Positions 44,670-56,879 of a stretch of 64,000 nt of DNA are shown here, one piece after another (the first letter of the stretch is position 1; each line of letters begins with the position of its first letter). Both the position numbers and the translations under genes were made by a program. The notes under the pieces were generated by a model that was given only the letters and a program-made list of their open reading frames with translations, made no database searches and was not told the DNA's origin. The DNA is from Heliocidaris tuberculata (Eukaryota > Echinodermata > Echinoidea > Camarodonta > Echinometridae): contig CM046841.1 of assembly GCA_025618425.1 (NCBI GenBank), forward strand, positions 10,860,654 through 10,924,653, written 5' to 3'.

Positions 44670-46596
44670 CGAACTTTAAGGATTAGACGCAAAATCAGCC
44701 TGCCCGTCAAACCTAAGTCTTTGGTAATTGGAATAATTTTCAACATCTGCAATATACGCATATTAAAGAAGGAGGAATAAGTGGCTTAAATGGCCTGAGA
44801 TTACACTTATCTTTAGAGGGATATTTAAATTTTTTTAATTTACAGTTATATTTTTTGGAAAATTAGGCACGGTATTTTGATATGCTATATACACGGACGG
44901 TGGTGCAATCTGACAAAAATATTATCTGAACTACTTTGAGATGAAGATGATTAAAATCCAATTTAAAATTAATGCCAGCATAAATCTAGAATACATTATA
45001 CTGTTTTTTATTTGATTTTGATTTTATTTTATTGGTTTTCATATCATCATCTCCATAAATATTTTTAAAAAATATATATATATATATGTCTTGTGAATAA
45101 ATTAATACAACGTTTCATCATGTAACTTGTGTTTGATCTGATACCATGGAAACTGCATAAGAGAGTGTAAGGGAAAATCGACGTCATGATTTCAAAACAC
45201 CCCGGATAAAAGCTCCGCGTGATATGATAAAGATTCCAGCAGACATTTATCGTTTTCAACACCGTTTAGTATTATTAACCCTTTGTCTATTGGAACCAGG
45301 TTGTCCCTGTATTAAGCCTATGGCAATTAGAGAATTCAGTAGTCAACGGGTTAAAATCAAAGAATGAAATGTACCCTTAAAAATCACCTCACTCATCCCA
45401 AGAGAGAGTAGACGTCATATTCAATCACTGAAATTGACATTCATTACTTGAATTCTTCGTCCTCTCATCTCAATGTAATTATTGATTTCCATTTTGTAAT
45501 TGATATAGATATATTTGAGGTGAAAGTGTAGGGGTGGTATTTACGTGACACCAATGCCAGGTGCCATTCGTCTCATATTTTTCCCCCGTTATCTATTCAT
45601 ATTCACCTGCATTTTCTAAAGATTTAAGTGGGATACAGTGATTGTAATCTAGATATATTCTAATCTATGGAAATACGGAAGTCATAAAGGCAGTGTATAA
45701 TAGTTATGCTCCATGGCACACATAATAATAAAATGGATATGCATCCCTGATTGTAAAGGGAGGTATGATTAAGAATTAACAGTATTAAAAGGGGATTATT
45801 TTTGTAGAAATATATTTAATGACCTACATCTACGATAATAAAGACTTCCTGACTTTTGTTTCCTTCTTCTTCTTCTTCTTATGTTTATGTTCTTTTTCCG
45901 TTTTTGTTTTTATTTTGTTTGCTCACGCCCCGTCTTGAACATGGGCCGCGGAACCGGGGGGGGGGGGGGGGGGGGATTGGGGGTGGGGGCACCTGTTGAA
46001 CGCATTAAATGTAAGCATCATGCTTGACCTGAGAAAAGTCAAAAGGTTGCTAACTCTTCATGAAATGGTATTGGTTAACGCCCCTTTATCACTCAGCAGG
46101 CTGTTTTCTGTTGAGCTCTAGGTTTGGTAATACATGTTCTAGGTTTTTATGATCAGAAGTATGTTTGCATAATGTTGCACATAGCTGTAGTATTGTTCCT
46201 GTGGATTTATATTTTTGCCTCCATTTATATCAAATATATGAAATGATGTGCTAAAGAGTCACTCCAATCCAGATATGCACTAATGGAAACCTCTATTAAA
46301 ACCTACTATGAAGTAGTTTATTCAGGTTGGTTGATATTCTTGTGAAAAAAGTATTTTTAAAAAAGATAGGTATTATATACAAGATTCACGCAGTTGCTTT
46401 TTACAAACAACTTGAACAAAACAACAAGTCAGATAATATAATCAAGATGAAAATTAAATCAGAATGGAGAAAATGTTTTAAGCGAATAACATGTAATAAT
46501 ATGATGTCTGTCTATATTTACACTTCATGTCTTTCGTTTAATCTAAATGAGAATAAAACAGTGAATCAATAGCACATCAACAAATAAACGGCTCTA

Positions 46597-46665
<69 letters not shown>

Positions 46666-47235
46666 TAAATGTTAGACTAGCAGCAAGTTAATTCCAATTT
46701 TGAAGGATATCACTAAATAAATAATAAAAGCGCTGGAGTATGTGGCTTACCTTATATGTCCTAACTCACATCAGATCAAGAAGAGGGATACAAAAAACTC
46801 CTTTCAAAGACGCCACAAGATATTCATTATACTTTGTGCAAATAGAGAGAAAAAGTGTCCCAACTCCAAAGCGCTAGTGCATCTCCAAGAAACAGCGACA
46901 ACGATATTAACCCTCGGTAACGTCGTGATTTTCAGCTCAGCACTTCTGCCAGCACAGGTGTTTGCTTGCCGCTGATTGGATGAGTGATGGAGCGCATGCG
47001 CGTTTGACCCACAGCGGAGGAAGATGCTCGCTGCAAAGTAGTATGAGATGAATCGATGAAAGATACTTCAGGTGATCATATAAATGTCATCCATCTGATT
47101 TATGACTGAGCGTTTCTTGAATATGAAAGTTACAACTCCTTTAAGGTTCCTTGCTTGTAATTCCCTAGCACAGTTCTAAGAATTATCTCGGTTATTATAT
47201 AAAAGTAACTCTCACAAAGATATTCACTGTATCTG
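44670..47235. other. No gene recognised; G-run and TA microsatellite inside
   Basis: A 20-base G-run at about 45955-45975, a TTC patch near 45866-45882, and a long TA microsatellite at about 46601-46664. Frames at 46327-46572 and 46742-46975 show no known domains. Confidence 0.5.
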
Positions 47236-47276
47236 CTCATGTGTGTTTATCCCTATATATGTTTCCCACCCCCCCT

Positions 47277-47277
47277 C

Positions 47278-47308
<31 letters not shown>

Positions 47309-47597
47309 ATATCTTATATCTTGTTTCCCTCTGTCTTTCAACACTCTTCTTCCCCCTCTGCCTCTGCTGTCCATTGCCCCCTCTCTTTCTTTCCCCTCTC
47401 TCTCTCTCTTTATTTATATTTTATATCTTCTCTCCCTCTGGCTTTCAACACTCTTCCTCCCCCATGCCTTTGCTGTCCATTGCCCTCCCTCCCTCTCTCT
47501 CTCTCTCACTTTCTATCTCTTTATTTATATCATATATCTTCTCTCCTTCTGTCTTTCAACTCTCTTCCTCCCCCTCTGCCTTTGCTGTCCATTGCTC

Positions 47598-47645
<48 letters not shown>
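47277..47645. repeat. Three tandem modules of about 110 bp ending in CT microsatellite
   Basis: Each module contains TTATTTATAT(C/T)(T/A)TATATCTT then a stretch like CTTTCAACACTCTTC and CTTTGCTGTCCATTG. Modules begin near 47303, 47410 and 47522, followed by a pure CT run at about 47600-47642. Three overlapping long frames here come from the repeats lacking stops. Confidence 0.85.
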
Positions 47646-47646
<1 letters not shown>

Positions 47647-47649
47647 CAT

Positions 47650-47950
47650 CATTCATTAATTGTATTAATAGGATGATTATGGCATGCATTTCCATATTTA
47701 GTACATTTATCGGTGAGTACATCTTCACCAAGCATCTCATCGATTAACTTTCGTAAAACTGGAAATAAGACATAATCTTGTCGTTGAAGAATTGGAATGA
47801 TTCGCTCATACAAAAAATAGAATTATTCTCTTTGAACAGAGCATCCTTTCCCTTTTAATCAGTATATGCTTTTTGACTGAACTTTTATAATATTTTTTTA
47901 AAAAATCCCCTAAAGCGCCCATTTTAGGAGTTCAAAATAATAACGTACCC
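47650..47950. other. No gene recognised
   Basis: Short unique-looking A/T-rich stretch between the CT modules and the next MITE. Confidence 0.5.
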
Positions 47951-47954
47951 TTAA

Positions 47955-48246
47955 AGGAGAATGAAACCCTGGGGAAATATCCATTTTAATGAAAAGAGGG
48001 GATAGAGAGAAGAATTTTTTTTTAAAGTTCCATCAAAATCGGTTACGAAATGAAAAAGTTATGAAAGTTTGAAAAGTCTCAATTTACTTTCTATTGCGAT
48101 CCTCAAATTGGCAATGTTGCTTCAAAATGGCAGGTTTAGTACTACAACTCTCAATATGTTTTGTACACAAAAATTTCATATTTTCTCCATTATCTCTAAA
48201 AATACATTTTCCCGTGATATATCTTGAGCCAGGGTTTCATTCTCCT
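47955..48246. mobile_element. 292-bp MITE with TTAA-flanked inverted repeats
   Basis: The left end AGGAGAATGAAACCCTGG is the exact reverse complement of the right end (18 bp). TTAA lies outside both ends (47951-47954 and 48247-48250). TTAA target sites are typical of piggyBac and Kolobok transposons; because TTAA is palindromic, a TA target with longer repeats cannot be excluded. No coding capacity. Confidence 0.8.
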
Positions 48247-48354
48247 TTAAATTAATTATCGTTAGGAATTCCTTCCTACCAGGTACCTATTTACAATACA
48301 TCTATTTACTACATCTGGATGAATGATGGTCAATGTAGATATACGTATGGCTAA

Positions 48355-48770
48355 AGGCCACCGCACACCATACGATCGGTCTGCGATCCGATTTGTGAAA
48401 TAAATCGCTATGGCATTAAATATTGGCATTTCAACAAATGAAATCTACCCTATTCAGGTTCTGAAAAGTAATATGAATACTAAACATAGGGTTGTGGTGA
48501 GCTGTCAGCTTTCTACAGAGAATAAGGGCAAAATTAGTTTCAAATCGTAGGTAGTCGTACGGTTTTTGTGACGTCACTACGACTCAGAGCCGATTTGGCC
48601 ATTCCACCTACTAGAAAACTCGGCAAAGGCCGTATTATCGATTTTACTATCTGTATGACTATTCAGACCCTCAATCAAAAATATTTTTCGTTTTTCAATG
48701 ATTTGTCAAATGATATCACATTTTCTTCTGAAGTCGGATCGCAGACCGCTCGTAAGGTGTGCGGTGGCCT
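48355..48770. mobile_element. MITE of the TAA-flanked ACCGCAC family, copy 2
   Basis: The left end AGGCCACCGCACACCATACG pairs with the reverse complement of the right end, AGGCCACCGCACACCTTACG. The match continues through CGGTCTGCGATCCGA with one difference. TAA is present on both sides (48352-48354 and 48771-48773). It is better preserved than copy 1 at 33151-33545. The 71-codon frame at 48568-48783 inside it is incidental. Confidence 0.85.
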
Positions 48771-48779
48771 TAATGGACA

Positions 48780-49180
48780 TTAGTATGACACGGGCGAGAG
48801 GAGAGCAAGCGGGGGATTGGTAAGCATAGCAAGTAAATGGGAAAATACTGGAAGGGTAAGAGAGCGATCAAGCACGATGAGCATGATTAGTGGGAATGTC
48901 TAGGGTAAGGAGTGGAAACTATATACTTTGTTTAATTATTCAATAGAGCTCCGAAGCGTCTAACTAGATTAATATTAGTCACATTCATGCCACTCGACAT
49001 AAATCATTTTGGGAGCAGTGTCAGCAGCTTGAGCAAACCTCACTAAGCAGTGATTTTTAACCACGTGCGATGTATAAATCTCTAAATCTGGAGCTCATGC
49101 TGCGCGCGTCAAACTTAAGCTCTTGATCCTTATATTGTTTAGAAAGACGTTCTCGTTTTAAGCATTGTCTCTGCTCACTG
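48780..49180. other. No gene recognised
   Basis: Unique-looking sequence between the MITE and a CT tract. Confidence 0.5.
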
Positions 49181-49189
49181 CCTCATTTT

Positions 49190-49402
49190 CTAGTTCTCTC
49201 TTTCTCTCTCTCTCTCTTTCTCTATCTTTCTTCTTTTCGTCTGTCTTCATACTCTCCCTCTATCTCTCACTTTCTTCTTTTCTCTCCCCCAAACTATTTT
49301 TTCTCTCTCCCCCTCTTTCCCTTTCTTCTTCTCTCCTCCCTCTCTCTCTCTCTCTCTCTCACTCTCCCCATCACTCTATCTTTCTCTGTGTCTGTTTGTC
49401 TC

Positions 49403-49449
<47 letters not shown>

Positions 49450-49462
49450 ACCTCTCGCTATG
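49190..49462. repeat. CT microsatellite region
   Basis: Several CT runs, the longest about 49405-49455. The 104-codon Ser/Leu frame is a composition artefact. Confidence 0.95.
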
Positions 49463-49469
49463 TCTTTCC

Positions 49470-50920
49470 CCACGGATAGAACTTGAGGAGAAGCTTTTGT
49501 CGGTACAAAGCATCAATATCTACAAATCCTCTTCAATCCGCATTCTAATTAACCACGAGACCATAATACCCCTCTCCATATTGTTATCCAATGATGATAA
49601 CCCGCGCAAAGATGAGTCTTTGTCTGTACCTTCCACTTACTATACCCTCTCGGAGCCATCATGGTGAAAGCTAGACGATTAATATTTTTCAATGCATTAT
49701 GGTTGCAAATGCGTCGATCCATATTTAGAAGGGGGCAAACACATTTAACGCTCCGCTTGCTAGGGAATCATTTCCGATATTGGAGAGGGATGGTGCTTTT
49801 CAATTTCAGCTGAAATGCACAATGGCAATCTTTGTATTCTGAATTAATTGTTGCATGAAACACACAGATTTTTTGCGTCCGCGAAGTTTTCAAGAAATGT
49901 AAATCAGATTGAATGTTCAGAGCATTATTATTTCATGAAAAATGTTCAAAGCAATGGCATAAAACGTACCTCAAACAGATTTGACAACGTTCATCTTTAT
50001 TATGAGAAAATCTCAGTATGAGAAGGGATATAAGTCTTCAGTTATTTATGATCAAAAGTGTCGATTTTTTGTTTTTGTTTTTGTTTTTTGTCTTATACCT
50101 TTAGTACCTGTTTTATGATGTTTATTTGTCCATTCCTGCTTACAAGTAATGGGGGCTGGATATAGTTTCTACTTTATGCTTTCTATTATGGACATGTTAA
50201 AAGTCAAGTGCCTTACTAAGAAGACTAATGTTCACGTTATACACCCTGGCAATTTCACCAAGTAAAATGTCATTCCAACATTGACACCACCTATTAAGCT
50301 CTTTAAAGAATCCGGGTCCTTCTGGGACGTGATGTGAATGAGTGCTCAAATCCCTTTACCCTATACTAAGCCTGACTATGGAGAATTTTGCTTCTTATCC
50401 CCTTGTCATTTTTTTTCTCGACACCATGTTTTCATGCATTGTCTATCATATCCCGGATGCACACATATCCGGACTTGCCTGGAATTTTCGTCTGCGGATT
50501 GAAAAAGCTCCATCCCCGTGACAACGCAACCTCTTGAGTTGTCGTGACTTTGAACGGCAGCCTCCATCCGATGAGGAAGCAACTATTTGCGCCTAAAATG
50601 GACCCCCATCGACAACAAATTGATGGCTTGCAATCAGTCCACACTGGTGAGAGCTTTTCCATGGTATCGTTTCAGGTTCCATTAGGTCGGTTTCCTCAAT
50701 GGAACCGTCCTGCATTCAAATGAGCAGTTAAAGAGAAGATCGAGTTCTGGGAAGGGCGAAAAATATTTTGTGAGCTTTCTCAATCCTTTCAAGTCAGTTT
50801 GGAAAGACATCGTAGTAGAAATGTCCCCTGAAAGAGATTGCTCTTAAAATGCCCTCGTGTTCGAAATGTGACGAGAAATAGCTGAAGTGTTCGGGCCGAA
50901 CATTCTTGCGACATGACGTG
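49470..50920. other. No gene recognised
   Basis: Includes a T/G-rich patch at about 50066-50090. Minus-strand frames at 50432-50662 and 50789-50971 show no domain. Confidence 0.45.
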
Positions 50921-50925
50921 TGCAG

Positions 50926-51570
50926 CAGTGGCGTACCCAGGATTTTTTACAGGGGGAGCAAATTTTGTCAACTGTCAAATTCGGGGGGGGGGGCTGTTAA
51001 AAGGTGAAAAATTATTCGTTGGCTTTCTCTTTCTTGTGAAGAAAAAAAAGGCAATGTTACATGAACTCGATCGCTCTTGAAATGGTCTCATATTTAAATC
51101 GTTACACTATTTAATTTGAATTTTGGATGAAAGATTTTTGCCACGTGTTTTGTGTAGTCTAAATTAATTTAGGCATATCTGTTCCACTTATTTTCTTTGT
51201 TTATTCATTTTTATGATTCTTATTTACCGATAATGAACCAGGCAGTTTCTGACATCTCTTCCGTCATCACTACTCAATACTACTTTTAAACGTAGTCATG
51301 AGATTGGGTAATGGAACTGCAGCATTCCAAGAAAACTGGTGAAAAGTCATCTTGAAGTCTTCAATATAAGTATCCAATCTGTGGTTTTGAAAGAGGAAAG
51401 AGGAAAGAACTCGCCGTAAATCATACACAACGGAGAAAAAAAAAAAAAACCTTAGCCAGACCCCTTCTCCTGAAAGCGAGTCTGGAGAGGGCTAGTGGGA
51501 ACTAATTCTTATGAAAAATCAATAATAAAATTCGCCCCCCCCCCCCCAACAAACCTCGATCCACCACTTG
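50926..51570. mobile_element. Probable decayed hAT-like MITE
   Basis: The left edge CAGTGGCGTACCCAGGATT and the right edge CGATCCACCACTTG (reverse complement CAAGTGGTGGATCG) resemble the CAGTGGCGGATCC termini of the hAT-like copies elsewhere here. Long G- and C-runs flank the interior. No matching 8-bp duplication was found. Confidence 0.35.
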
Positions 51571-51764
51571 AAAAGTACCAGCACATGAATTTGTTTGTAT
51601 GGAATAGGTCAGACGGTATAATTTTCTCACTCTATTTTTGTTTGTTTCTCAGTTTCATATTTTACGTTTCCTGACAAATCTGATAGGCAGAATTCATTTA
51701 TGTTATGTTTTCCACGTCAATAAGTGTTTGGTGGAGAATCTGTTGGATTCTGCGCGAATCTCTC

Positions 51765-51810
51765 TTTTTTTTTTTTTTTTTTTTTTTTTTTGTTGTTGTT
51801 GTTGTTGTTA
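51765..51810. repeat. Poly-T followed by TTG repeats
   Basis: About 27 T residues then GTTGTTGTTG. Confidence 0.9.
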
Positions 51811-52260
51811 TTACAGGAATCGGAGACTACCTTTAACCCTGCGAGAGATTAAGATGTCATCAAAAATGCCCCTCACGCCCCCGTACGGGGAAACGAAAAC
51901 GTTCTTCAGATCAATAAGCCCTCCGACTCGGAGAGGATGGATGGGATGAAGATAGAGAGAGGAATCCATCAAGATGGCTGACTTTAATAGTCCGGGTGTC
52001 GTATCGCACCCACACGATGGTGATCTTGTTATGTAAATCCGAAGCTACAAGGACGATCCGTATACATTTCGATTAACTTAACACGAAGCGTTTATCCAAG
52101 CTAATTAGGTGATTAGAATATTACCGGTAACATTATGTTGAGTGCAAATTACAAGAGACTGATTACAAAGGTGAAAAGTGTAAATAGATATGCATATGTA
52201 TGAAAAAGAGAAAGTGACTTCCTGAAGGTGTTAAATTTAGACATGTTGGAGGGAAAAGTT
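51811..52260. other. No gene recognised
   Basis: Unique-looking sequence. The 103-codon frame at 51638-51949 crosses the poly-T and shows no domain. Confidence 0.45.
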
Positions 52261-52268
52261 GATAGATA

Positions 52269-52269
<1 letters not shown>

Positions 52270-52308
<39 letters not shown>

Positions 52309-52460
52309 TACAAATATAGCTGAATAGAGGTAGATCTTGTAGTAATAATAATTTTGAAGATAATAATAATGACTTAGTATTATCATCATAAAAACAACAA
52401 TAATAATTAGTATGATAATAATAATAATAACAATAATAATGATAATTAGAAAAAGAAGAA
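52270..52460. repeat. TA microsatellite and AAT/AAG-rich low complexity
   Basis: TA run at 52272-52306, then imperfect AAT and GAA repeats to about 52470. Confidence 0.9.
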
Positions 52461-52589
52461 AAAGAAGAAGAAATGAAAAATTTACTTTTCATCATTACCG
52501 ACCTCAACATTACCATGAGTATTGTGCATTACGTATCCTGTATTTTGTAGTACATGGTAAGCATTATAGATATCATTTTCATCGGTTCA

Positions 52590-53575
52590 TCATACCACTA
52601 ACACCATTACCACTAACACCATTACCACTATCAAAATCAACGTCACCACCACCATTAACTCCACCAACATCACTACCACCATCACCAATACCTTCACCGC
52701 CACCACCACCGCCACCACCACCATAACCATCATCACCACCATCACCATCACTACCGCCACCACCACCACCATATCCATCATCATCACAACTATTAACACC
52801 ATCACCATCACTACCGCCACCATCACCACCACCACCATCACTACTACGGTACCACCACCACCATAACCATCATCATCACCACCATCACCATCACTACCGC
52901 CACCACCACCACCATCACTACCACCACCACCATCAAAACCACCATCACCATCACTACCGCCACCACCATCACCACCATCACTACCACCACCATCAAAACC
53001 ACCATCACCATCACTACCGCCACTACCACCACCACTACCATCACCACCATAACCATCATCATCACCACCATCACATCACTACCGTCACCAACACCACCAT
53101 CACTACCACCACCACCATCAAAACCACCATCACCATCACTACCGCCACCACCATCACCACCATCACTACCACCACCATCAAAACCACCATCACTACCGCC
53201 ACTACCACCACCACTACCATCACCACCATAACCATCATCATCACCACCATCACATCACTACCGTCACCACCAACACCACCATCACTACCACCACCACCAT
53301 CACAACCACCATCACCATCACTACCGCCACTACCACCACCATCACCATCAAAACCACTATCACCATCACTACCGCCACCACCACCATCACTACCACCATC
53401 ATCAGCAGCAGCAGCTGCACCACCACCATCACTATCATCACCACCACCACCACCACCACCACCACCATGACCATCACTCCACCACCGCCACCATCACTTT
53501 CATCACCATCGCTACCACCACCGTCACCATCGCAACCACCACCACCACCACCACCACCACCATTACGACCACCAT
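52590..53575. repeat. 1-kb CCA/ATC satellite with about 180-bp higher-order unit
   Basis: Dense ACC and ATC triplets. The marker CCATAACCATCATCATCACC recurs at 52861, 53047 and 53226 (spacings 186 and 179 bp). Valine/methionine-rich minus-strand frames and proline-rich plus-strand frames are products of the repeat. Confidence 0.95.
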
Positions 53576-53579
53576 TACT

Positions 53580-54145
53580 TTTAGCGTACCATCATGGTTA
53601 CATGTTCTATAAGAGCGTCTGGAATAAGAATACATGTACAACCGTGAAACGTGATCTTTCTATCACGCTACATTAGTACATTGCAAAGGATTGTTTCAAT
53701 CGATAATTTTAGCATCCATCACCAAAATCTGTGATGAGAATATTACGATATTGTTTGTTCCGCATCACTTGGTAACATTACACCAGCAGCTAACAGCATC
53801 TTGCCTCGAATCTATAAAATTCTATTATTATAGCTGGTATGGAGAGAATGTTTCCAACTTAGTGTTTCACGCGCTGGTCGTCCGTTTGTAAATTGCGCTC
53901 TCGGCACTTCATTTATTTATCTCACGAGCCTGTCTTTATGTCTGAAATAATCGACTGGCAATCCAATGAAAGCTTTATGCATATGGTGTTCCTAAAACGA
54001 AAATCCATGCATGGCATTGACCTCATTTATCTCACCGTTTCCATTTACGGAATGACGTATTGCTTTCGCATCTATCCTGACTCTTTCCACATATAGATCT
54101 CTTTCTTATTCTTCTGCATTCCGTGTCGTCATCTATTATATGCCC
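53580..54145. other. No gene recognised
   Basis: Two short plus-strand frames (53691-53891, 53893-54096) carry no recognised domains. Confidence 0.45.
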
Positions 54146-54154
54146 GCCATCTCT

Positions 54155-54155
54155 G

Positions 54156-54195
<40 letters not shown>
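54155..54195. repeat. CT microsatellite
   Basis: About 20 CT units. Confidence 0.95.
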
Positions 54196-54198
<3 letters not shown>

Positions 54199-54331
54199 AA
54201 GTACCTCCCTCTACTCCATCTTTCGTTTTCTGCTCTGTCTTCCCTTTGCTCTCTCCCTCTCTCAATTAATCAATCAAAACCCATCAACTGTCTTAAACTT
54301 TTGTTTTCCACCCAGCTCCTTACAACCTTTT

Positions 54332-54583
54332 CAAATAGACCTGTTCACAAAGTTATTCAAATTTATGGATGTTTCTTTCCGGGGGACCTAGTAACGAGGT
54401 ATTCCATTAACCTGTTATTAATGAATGAACTACAATACTTGGAATCCAGTTTGCATACATTATTTGTTGCCATGTCTGACAAGCCTCTGACAAGCTTTGA
54501 GGTTAAAACAAAGGTTGTCAAGAACAACCTTTGTTTTAAAAGTTTGCATAGAATTTGAATACATTTGTGAACAGGTCTATTTG
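54332..54583. mobile_element. 252-bp MITE with internal perfect hairpin
   Basis: The left end CAAATAGACCTGTTCACAAA is matched in inverted orientation at the right end (TTTGTGAACAGGTCTATTTG), and the match continues with one gap into TATTCAAATT. Inside, at 54503-54539, a 16-bp perfect inverted repeat (TTAAAACAAAGGTTGT) flanks a 5-base loop. A clean target duplication was not seen; CTTTT occurs near both sides but is offset by three bases on the right. Confidence 0.7.
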
Positions 54584-54589
54584 TAGCTT

Positions 54590-55415
54590 TTGAATACACC
54601 TTATCCTACCAAATATATAATATTCTTGATCCACAACCCCCCCCCCCCCCCCACCACCAGCACCATTACCACCTAAATAAGTTCAGTAGGTTCAAAACAG
54701 TGCGTAACCCTATTTCAATGAACTTCTTCATATCTCTCAACCTCTTCATATTAAGACATTTTATACCGCTTTCTTCCAAAGGAATCCGTACAATGGACAA
54801 TACGTACATCAATTTCTATTTCGCTTCAAAGGCAAAATAATTCTGACAACTAAAACTTGTCCATCCACTTTACATACAGTACTTGTCTGTTTTTATTTGC
54901 GCCCTCAGTCATCTTTTTGTAAATTCTACGAAGCAAAACAAAGCAAAGCATATTTGTTTCGTATGTCTTGACCAGCTGAAAGTCGTTTTCAAGAAAGAAA
55001 GCAATCTTTGTTTTCTTTTTTATTTGTTTCTTTTGCAAGATATTCTCAGCTTCTATGACAACGTGGCATCCTCAGACCATACAGGGGCCTTATTTTATAT
55101 ATTTCATTGGAGAAAAGGATGTTCACCAAAAATTACAGAAAATCTTGACAAAAATCTTAGCAGAAGGAACAGTTATGGAAAGGCACTTTTATTTGGTGTC
55201 CCAGCCCAGACGCCACTTTAAAATGCAAGTACTTATAAATCTAACCGCAACATGTAGATCTAGATGTAAATAGATATCTATTCACTGTTACTTAGTGTCC
55301 TTGATGATGGCGGTTAATTATGCAAGTAAGGAAGAAAATCCTTAATATCATTTTCCTAGCATTCGATAATAATCTGTAGGTGGTGGTTTTACAGTTAAAA
55401 GGATCATAATATGTG
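54590..55415. other. No gene recognised
   Basis: C-run at about 54639-54652. The overlapping plus-strand frames at 54883-55273 have no recognised domains. Confidence 0.45.
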
Positions 55416-55420
55416 ACCAT

Positions 55421-55547
55421 GGCCCTCTTGCATAAAAAGTTGCGATTAATCGCAACTCGATTTTCAACCAATCAGGATTGCGTATTTGGGACTTGCGTTT
55501 AATTTTTTGAGTTGCGTTTAATCGCAACTTTTTATGCAAGGGGGCCC
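55421..55547. mobile_element. 127-bp MITE whose arms are themselves palindromes
   Basis: The left arm GGCCCTCTTGCATAAAAAG and the right arm (reverse complement GGCCCCCTTGCATAAAAAG) pair almost perfectly. Directly inside each arm lies a 20-bp self-complementary block, AGTTGCGATTAATCGCAACT on the left and a one-base variant on the right. The interior is about 45 bp. No clear target duplication. Confidence 0.75.
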
Positions 55548-55764
55548 AGGCACCACAAAACCACCAAAAAGTCGCACTGTGTGATTTTCAATTAAAGCTC
55601 AATCAATGTGTTTTTGGTTGGCATGGTCAAATTTTAGTTTTGGGTATTTCCTGAAAGAGTATATTTTTTTCTAAGTAATCTAAAACTTTGGAGTCACCAA
55701 ACAAGCTAAAAGTGGTATTTTTGACTGTTTCTCATTACACTTATGTTTAACATTAACCTACTAG

Positions 55765-56547
55765 TCAAAGTCAAAAATGCAAATAATTTCTGCAATCTAT
55801 TAAATGCCCATGCTTTCAAATCTAGTATAAGCAAACCAACACGTATAAGTTCAAATTCTGTGATATTAAATCGACAATATATTCTGTAATTCTGATCATT
55901 TGCAAATCTTTTTAATCATAAAGGATATCGTCACTCCCTTAAACATAGCAGAGATACGCACGTTTTCAGCGGATAACATTTCACGCCTTACTGATGACTT
56001 AATTTCTGAACACTGGAACGACATTCAGTTATGCAACGAACCAAATGCTGCATACGAGGCTTTCTGTAAAAAATTTATATATTACTTAGATAAAAATATT
56101 CCCAAAGTTGAAAAGCGCTCCCACAAGAATAATTTTAAAATCAATGAGGAAATAGGAATAACTTGTATAAAACTAGCCTCAAAAAGCCTAATAGTGAAAA
56201 TATCAATACAATACAATGGAAACACACTGACTTCATTTCTACGGCTTTTACGTAAAGTTAACATTTCCAAAAAATTAGAAAATGCCCACGGTAATTTGTC
56301 TCCTAAATGGAAAGTTATAAGTCAAGTACTTTGTAAACAGGACAGATCCTGTAAAATGCAATTTTTTTCCTCTTATGACCATAAATTAGATAATCCGAAA
56401 GATATTACTAACGGTTTTAATAAGCACTTTGCTAACACAGAAGTGCAGCAAGCATCCAAAACAGATCCACAAGGAAATAATTTTTGAAAAATAACTTCCT
56501 GATTACATAAATAAATCAGTTTTCTTAAAACCTAGTGATTATCTTTA
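55765..56547 (+). pseudogene. LINE ORF2: endonuclease end and linker
   Basis: The frame from 55900 to 56487 (195 codons) holds linker features typical of this clade: FSADNISRLTDDLISEHWND, AYEAFCKKFIYYLDKNIPKV and DITNGFNKHFAN. Upstream, about 55790-55905, a different phase gives KPTRISSNS and DHLQIF, the remains of the endonuclease C-terminus with a short deletion. Downstream, after a frame change at about 56485, SVFLKPSDY leads up to the insertion point. Confidence 0.75.
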
Positions 56548-56555
56548 AGTAATAA

Positions 56556-56844
56556 TAACAATAATAAAAAAATAATAATATGAATTTATAACGCCCGCAT
56601 ATCCGAATTTTTCGATCAAGGCGAGACAATGAATAATATGCAGGTTACATAAAAATAGTTCAACACAGGGGCGGATCCAGGATTTCGTATAAGGGGGGGG
56701 GGGGGCACACAAATGCAGGATTGTCAACTTTGGGAAACTGCTTGGAGGGAGACCCATATTTTTTTGGTCTCTCGCCAGCCCTCCAAAAGTCGCTCAGTGG
56801 GGGGGGGGGGGGGGTTATGGGGTCCCCTCCATAATTCTCTGACA

Positions 56845-56879
<35 letters not shown>

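Noticed and set aside
52844..53477. Poly-valine/methionine proteins
   Set aside because: Translation of the CCA/ATC array only.
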